From assembly GCF_900162725.1 (NCBI RefSeq), contig NZ_LT799418.1:2903546-2967545 (forward strand): a stretch of 64,000 bases of DNA. The letters run 5' to 3'. Below the pieces are notes generated by a model. It did no database searches, had not been told where the DNA came from, and was given only the letters and a program-made list of their open reading frames with translations. Positions within the stretch are counted from its first letter, which is position 1. Every line of letters starts with the position of its first letter. This DNA is from Parabacteroides sp. Marseille-P3160. GTDB taxonomy: Bacteria > Bacteroidota > Bacteroidia > Bacteroidales > Tannerellaceae. Made by a program: the position numbers and the translations under genes. Positions 62,283 to 64,000 of the stretch are shown one piece after another.

Positions 62283-63632
62283 TTACCGTTCATCCAATGG
62301 GGCATAAGACTGTGTGCCTAGGATATTCATATAGGCGGGGCGGATGATCCTCTTGCCTTCAAAGTTCAACTCCTCGATCCGGTGGGCAGTCCATCCGACA
62401 ATACGGGCCATGGCAAACAAGGGTGTATAAATTTCCTGCGGCAAACCGATCATTTCATAGACGAAGCCGGAGTAGAAGTCCACATTCGACGAAACGCGCT
62501 TACCCGATTTATTGCCTTTATAGTGGGAGAAACATTCGATCGCACGTTCTTCCAGCAATTCGAGGAACTCGAATTCTTTTACCCGGTCTTTTTCCTTTGC
62601 CAGATCACGCGCCAATTCCTTCAATAAGACGGCGCGGGGATCGGAAATAGTATAAACCGCATGTCCGATGCCATAGATCAGTCCCGTCTTGTTATATGCC
62701 TTCTTATCCAATATCTTCATCAGGTAAGCGTCGATTTCAGAGACGCTGGTCCAATCCTTGATATTCTCCTTCAGGTGATGCAGCATGTCAACGACCTGAA
62801 TGTTAGCTCCTCCGTGCAACGGGCCTTTCAGCGAACCGATGCCGGCTGCTATCGAAGAATAGGTGTCCGTTCCGGTAGAACTGGTAACCCTGACCGTAAA
62901 GGTGGAGTTGTTACCTCCTCCGTGCTCCGCCTGCAGAACCAAGAGCAAATCCAGCGTACGCGCATCCAGATCCGTAAAGTCCCGCTTCAACATATAAAGG
63001 AAGTTTTCGGCAATGCAATACTTTTCATTCGGATGCCGGATATGCAGGGAACGGCCGAAGGTAGCATGCCGCAGGATATTGTATGCATAGGCAATGATCG
63101 TCGGGAATTTGGAGATCAAATCGATCGATTGGCGCATCAGGTTGTCGCGGGAAGTATCATCCGGATTCGGATCAAAGGTGTACATCTCCAATACGCTACG
63201 CGCCAGGATATTCATGATATTCTGCCCCTGCAGGTCGAGGATGTTCATAGTTGTCTTCTGCTCCAACGGCATGTTTTCATTGACCAATTCCTTGAACGAA
63301 GTAAGCTCGTCCTTGTCCGGCAATTTGCCCGAAAGAAGCAGATAGGCCACCTCTTCAAAACCGCAACGTTTGGTACGGATAAGATCATGCGCGATGTCAT
63401 CCACATCATATCCACGGTAAAACAATTTACCCGGTATAGGCACTAATCCGCCTTCCGGTTTTCGCTCGTATCCGACTACATTACCGACTTTTGTTAACCC
63501 GACCAAAACACCGGTACCATCCTCATTACGCAGCCCGCGCTTTACATTGTACTTGGTAAAAAGCGCATTGTCTATTTTAGACGTACTCTTTACGGCATCC
63601 GCCAACTTATAAATCAAATACTCTTTCTTCAT
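62283..63632 (-). CDS. gltA: citrate synthase
   Basis: 449 residues. Condenses oxaloacetate with acetyl-CoA. Active-site His in LHGGANIQVVDML and in GLIYGIGHAVYTISDPRA; catalytic Asp in VDFYSGFVYEMIGLP, the conserved ending of the family with WTAHRIEELNFEGKRIIRPA. RNEDGTGVLVGLTKVGNVVG at 33-52 is the N-terminal extension typical of Bacteroidetes and eukaryote-like type enzymes. It lies 12 bp downstream of isocitrate dehydrogenase on the same strand, a TCA operon supplying 2-oxoglutarate for glutamate synthesis. Confidence 0.96.
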   Translation of the reverse strand: MKKEYLIYKLADAVKSTSKIDNALFTKYNVKRGLRNEDGTGVLVGLTKVGNVVGYERKPEGGLVPIPGKLFYRGYDVDDIAHDLIRTKRCGFEEVAYLLLSGKLPDKDELTSFKELVNENMPLEQKTTMNILDLQGQNIMNILARSVLEMYTFDPNPDDTSRDNLMRQSIDLISKFPTIIAYAYNILRHATFGRSLHIRHPNEKYCIAENFLYMLKRDFTDLDARTLDLLLVLQAEHGGGNNSTFTVRVTSSTGTDTYSSIAAGIGSLKGPLHGGANIQVVDMLHHLKENIKDWTSVSEIDAYLMKILDKKAYNKTGLIYGIGHAVYTISDPRAVLLKELARDLAKEKDRVKEFEFLELLEERAIECFSHYKGNKSGKRVSSNVDFYSGFVYEMIGLPQEIYTPLFAMARIVGWTAHRIEELNFEGKRIIRPAYMNILGTQSYAPLDER

Positions 63633-63644
63633 CCTGTTTTCCTT

Positions 63645-64000
63645 TTAAATAAGTGATATGATACGATCGGTAAACTGACTTGTGCCAAGTGAATTCCCGT
63701 TTTCCATGAAACGGGCAAGATCTGAAGTTGCCTCTCCATTTGAAAAGGCCTGTTTCATTGCAGCGGTAATACGCTCGCCCGCTTCCGCCCATCCGATATA
63801 TTCCAACAAAAGAACGGAAGAGAGCAAAAGAGAGCAGGGATTGACGATATTCTTTCCGGCAATATCAGGAGCGGTACCATGCGTCGCTTCGAAAATGGCG
63901 TGCCCGGTCTGATAGTTGATATTTGCTCCCGGCGCGATACCGATACCGCCGACTAAAGCGGCCAACTGATCGGAGATATAATCTCCGTTAAGGTTTAATG
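63645..64000 (-). CDS. icd: isocitrate dehydrogenase, C-terminal part (5' end outside window)
   Basis: The frame is open to the right edge; the visible ~118 codons begin [20 protein letters not shown] and contain [20 protein letters not shown] and [12 protein letters not shown], the nucleotide-binding end of NADP-dependent isocitrate dehydrogenases (IMDH/IDH superfamily). Catalyses oxidative decarboxylation of isocitrate. It precedes gltA on the minus strand by 12 bp. An aconitase gene would be expected further upstream, outside the window. Confidence 0.95.
   Translation of the reverse strand, partial: LNLNGDYISDQLAALVGGIGIAPGANINYQTGHAIFEATHGTAPDIAGKNIVNPCSLLLSSVLLLEYIGWAEAGERITAAMKQAFSNGEATSDLARFMENGNSLGTSQFTDRIISLI

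Noticed and set aside
62661..63446. 261-codon open frame on the plus strand
   Set aside because: Antisense to gltA; composition is that of a shadow frame.
1..64000. CRISPR arrays
   Set aside because: No regularly spaced direct repeats of 25-40 bp; the only tandem units (13041-13096) are adjoining 22-bp copies without spacers.

Overview
The window looks like a chromosomal segment of a gut Bacteroidales species, most like Parabacteroides/Tannerellaceae. Supporting features are the recurring promoter form TTG-N18/20-TAnnTTTG in place of E. coli -35/-10 boxes, SusC/SusD pairs, a nusB-yajC-ybbR-coaE operon with a long Bacteroidetes-type NusB, a two-subunit methylmalonyl-CoA mutase, carboxynorspermidine decarboxylase, a DUF5606 protein and a DUF5103 (T9SS-plug-like) protein. 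The genus is inferred, not proven.

Left core (1-22 kb): 3' end of lon, a small thiamine-binding-like protein, the minus-strand block nusB-yajC-ybbR-coaE plus a DUF5606 gene, an exported Gfo/Idh/MocA oxidoreductase paired with an exported TIM-barrel sugar isomerase/lyase-like protein, then pcrA-nspC, ftsY-rimO, pgk, an AlaX-like editing protein, a lone XRE regulator behind a 0.7-kb AT-rich leader, pyrK-pyrD and mutA-mutB. A tRNA-Glu(CTC) marks the end of this block.

Accessory region (22.4-51.2 kb, visibly more AT-rich): directly behind the tRNA is a tyrosine-recombinase N-terminus broken by two slippage-type frameshifts, followed by a lipoprotein, a short zincin-like protein, fragments of a prophage-like gene and a higB-higA toxin-antitoxin pair. 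This is the picture of a decayed integrative element at a tRNA. Next come an AraC regulator divergent from a complete RND efflux operon (adaptor, pump, TolC). The rest, 32.2-51.0 kb, is a glycan-utilisation locus: a solo SusC N-terminal protein, SusC, SusD, a DUF5018 lipoprotein and a GHL10-type glycosidase, then a second unit of DeoR regulator, SIS-domain isomerase/deglycase, ROK kinase, GH2 glycosidase, ceramidase-like protein and FAD oxidoreductase. Both units begin with nearly the same ~115-bp promoter/leader segment, so they are probably co-regulated. The chemistry suggests cleavage of an amino-sugar or amine-linked sugar, phosphorylation by the ROK protein and conversion by the SIS protein. 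A dead AraC-regulator fragment sits between the units.

Right core (51.2-64 kb): ffh, folD, tRNA-His, phoH, folC, an MFS transporter, holA, an AMP nucleosidase, an orphan HsdR-N nuclease-domain protein, a DUF5103 protein, citrate synthase and the 3' part of isocitrate dehydrogenase. A 25-bp sequence just upstream of the ffh promoter recurs inverted at the left edge of the glycan locus, so the two copies flank it.
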